A stretch of 34,186 nt of DNA from Pseudomonas citronellolis (GTDB taxonomy: Bacteria; Pseudomonadota; Gammaproteobacteria; Pseudomonadales; Pseudomonadaceae): positions 1 to 34,186 of the forward strand of contig NZ_JARJLT010000077.1 of NCBI RefSeq assembly GCF_029335315.1, given 5' to 3'. The notes under the pieces were generated by a model. The model worked only from the letters and a program-made list of their open reading frames with translations, was not told the origin of the DNA and searched no databases. This document shows positions 32,489 to 34,186 of this stretch, piece after piece. Position 1 is the stretch's first letter. Each line of letters begins with the position of its first letter. Made by a program: the position numbers and the translations under genes.

Positions 32489-34186
32489 CACTCATCTCCT
32501 TCGTAATGACGCTCGAGGCGCAGGGTCTGCCAAACTCGACTGGCTCCCACACCCTCAGCGCTGACTTCAACGCCCAGGCACAGACCCCGCCAGCTCTCAT
32601 CGGTATCCCGAACCTCGCATAGCATCGTGGGCTCGATCAGTCCCGGTGCGGTTTCTCCTTTGGCGAACAATGGGATACGTAGCGTCACCACAGCCTGGTC
32701 GCCGCCTTTGGAGAGTTCGCAGACCCCTCGCGACCGCGCTGCTTCAAGGCCCGTGACCCAGTCCTCCATCACTTCGGGAGCCTCTATATCTCCCGCTGTG
32801 CCAGCCCTGCGGATCTGCGCTGCTACTCCGTAGGCAGAACCGCTGACGTATACCGAGTTCCAGGCCGGCTGCGGGCTCCATTGGCTTCCCCACTCCGCCA
32901 CCACTTCCACGGGAATGATTCGGTCCATGACGGCATCCGACCAATTCCATGTGGGCTCCCGATAGCGCGGTGCGACCCAGAATGCATCCTCGGCGAGACT
33001 CGGGTGCACTACGCCACCGGCAACTTCAGCTATTCGAGCCACGACCTGCATCGGCGTCTGCCCCTGGTAACTGAAAGCTCCTGCCGGAAAGGTCCAGTCA
33101 GGAGGGCCGAGTGTCTGGCTGTCCCAGTTGACCTCGAAGCCAGTATCGCGAAGCTGCTCATCGACGGCTTGGCGAGCGGTAGTCACAGCCACATTGGCAC
33201 CTGCGCGGCGAGGCGCGTAGGGCTCTGCCAGCAGTTGGGTACGGCTGGATCCACCAATGCTGTATCGCTCGGACGGATGCTTGCCGCTGCCGCTGTAGTG
33301 ATCAACCAGGAACCGCCACGTCCAGCCATTGATAGTCAGCTCGACCGTCTTAGGTCCCTGCGCGTCCGGCCTCACCAGGTTCAATGAAGTGCGACCAAAC
33401 AGCTCGGCGCTGAAACTCCAGGCAAAGCTGTCGATATCAAGGCCCACTCGGATGCTGGTGGCATCCAATGGCGTACCGCTTGGTAGAACTGTCAGGGTCA
33501 CGGCATTGGCAATCATGTAGGTCTCCAGTACATCTGGCTCCTGGGGAGGGTCAATCACGACCACAGTCCCCGGGTAGTCCGGGTAAACGATGCCGGTAGG
33601 CTTCGGGTCCGTGGGTGTGCCCCAGCCCCATGGCAGGCGCCTCATCTGGTCGACGATACGCGCAGGGGTGAAGCGCACCACCGCGCCGCTGTCCACCGGC
33701 TGGAGCGCATGGGTGGGCGCGGTGTAGCTGAACTCGAAGAACACGACCGGCGCGCTGTTGGGCACGTACCGCGCGCCGCCGAAGCTGAACTCCACCAGCC
33801 CCGGCGTCGGCACGTAGAGGCTTGCTGCCCGCTCGGCGGCGGAGTCGAAGCGCTGGCCGAACTCGTCGCAACGGTTCCAGGCCTGCCCGCTGGTTGTGTC
33901 CCTCCAGGCCGGCAGGGGGTTGTAGAGTAGGCGCAGGCGCACGTCGCGCGCGCGGATAGAGCGGTCCCAGGCCGTCACCACGGCCAGGTCTTTCCGCGGC
34001 ACCGTGTCCCAGCGGCTGCCGGCACCGGCGTCCAGCGCAGCGCCCTGGCCCCAGGCCGAGGCCTGCTGCTGGTCGCGCCGCGGCACGTCGTTCCAGCCGC
34101 CCGCATGGCGGGCATCCAGCGCCGCGCCCTCCCCCCAGGCTGCGCCGGCGCCGGAATCCCTGGCCGCCACCGCGCCCCACTCCGAA
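32488..34186 (-). CDS. Siphophage-type tail hub protein (partial at window edge)
   Basis: At least 565 residues; the frame is still open at base 34186, so the start is outside. The C-terminal ~370 residues, from TYMIANAVTLTVLPSGTPL through DSFAWSFSAELFG to EVVAEWGSQWSPQPAWNSVY, match a tail-hub family seen in non-lambda siphophages and prophages of Pseudomonas and other Proteobacteria. The N-terminal part has at least two ~27-residue repeats of the form AWGxGAALDA...W..VPRxD. It is not a P2-type protein. GC rises sharply in the repeat part (49/60 at 34021-34080 against 35/60 at 33421-33480). Confidence 0.7.
   Translation of the reverse strand, partial: SEWGAVAARDSGAGAAWGEGAALDARHAGGWNDVPRRDQQQASAWGQGAALDAGAGSRWDTVPRKDLAVVTAWDRSIRARDVRLRLLYNPLPAWRDTTSGQAWNRCDEFGQRFDSAAERAASLYVPTPGLVEFSFGGARYVPNSAPVVFFEFSYTAPTHALQPVDSGAVVRFTPARIVDQMRRLPWGWGTPTDPKPTGIVYPDYPGTVVVIDPPQEPDVLETYMIANAVTLTVLPSGTPLDATSIRVGLDIDSFAWSFSAELFGRTSLNLVRPDAQGPKTVELTINGWTWRFLVDHYSGSGKHPSERYSIGGSSRTQLLAEPYAPRRAGANVAVTTARQAVDEQLRDTGFEVNWDSQTLGPPDWTFPAGAFSYQGQTPMQVVARIAEVAGGVVHPSLAEDAFWVAPRYREPTWNWSDAVMDRIIPVEVVAEWGSQWSPQPAWNSVYVSGSAYGVAAQIRRAGTAGDIEAPEVMEDWVTGLEAARSRGVCELSKGGDQAVVTLRIPLFAKGETAPGLIEPTMLCEVRDTDESWRGLCLGVEVSAEGVGASRVWQTLRLERHYEGDE

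Larger units (their letters stand above)
18187..34186 (-). mobile_element. Tailocin locus: R-type module plus upstream siphophage-tail module
   Basis: All genes from 18187 to the window edge read leftwards and are phage tail, lysis or accessory genes. No capsid, portal, terminase, integrase or replication gene is seen, so this is a phage-tail bacteriocin and not an intact prophage, at least within the window. The R-type module spans about 18187-32114 in P2 order. A siphophage-type tail hub and partner lie at 32252-34186. The site beside trpG is the classic pyocin site. Regulators such as prtN/prtR are expected beyond the right edge. Confidence 0.85.

Noticed and set aside
18187-34186. Intact P2-like prophage
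   Set aside because: Only tail, lysis and accessory genes are present, with no capsid, portal, terminase, integrase or attachment repeats in view.

Overview
This window is a stretch of a high-GC Pseudomonas chromosome, most likely from the P. aeruginosa group. The gene order tyrZ-mepM-anmK-erpA-argC ... hemJ ... hinT-coq7 ... speD-osmC-vfr-trpC-trpD-trpG matches, in reverse, the P. aeruginosa PAO1 order from memory (about PA0668 down to PA0649). Past trpG comes a tailocin (phage-tail bacteriocin) locus in the place where PAO1 carries its R/F-pyocins, between trpG and trpE. Gene identities come from recognising protein motifs and synteny; no database search was run.

Bases 1-18,100 are core genome. 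The left edge holds the P1 promoter and leader of an rRNA operon reading leftwards out of the window, starting about 20 bases after the tyrZ stop codon. Then come tyrZ; the peptidoglycan pair mepM-anmK (endopeptidase and anhydro-MurNAc kinase); erpA (Fe-S carrier); argC; a ClC chloride transporter; a rightward run of hemJ, a nitronate-monooxygenase-like flavoprotein, a zinc-ribbon/DUF805 membrane protein, a short-chain dehydrogenase, hinT, coq7 and a periplasmic alpha-carbonic anhydrase; the leftward speD and osmC-like genes; the cAMP regulator vfr; and the translationally coupled trpG-trpD-trpC operon. Strong bidirectional terminators separate the convergent pairs anmK/erpA, carbonic anhydrase/speD and vfr/trpC.

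Bases 18,187-32,114 are a complete-looking P2-like R-type tailocin transcribed leftwards: holin, collar-type protein, spike (V), sheath initiator (W), baseplate J and I, tail fibre, fibre chaperone, sheath, tube, tail chaperone E/E', tape measure, U, X, D, then GH19 endolysin, inner spanin, two accessory genes and outer spanin. No capsid, portal or terminase gene is present.

Bases 32,252-34,186 contain a different kind of phage gene: the end of a large siphophage-type tail-hub protein, open at the window edge, with its usual small downstream partner. The window therefore probably shows two tail particles in tandem, a flexible (F-like) module upstream of an R-type module, with the only visible lysis cassette lying in the R-type part. 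In PAO1 the F-pyocin lies on the other side of the R-pyocin.

The most interesting points are this tandem arrangement, a ferredoxin-like gene and a CPBP-like membrane gene wedged between the two spanin genes, a probable +1 (rather than -1) frameshift in the tail chaperone E/E', a series of GC hairpins and one terminator inside the tailocin operon, and a low-GC fibre/chaperone cassette.
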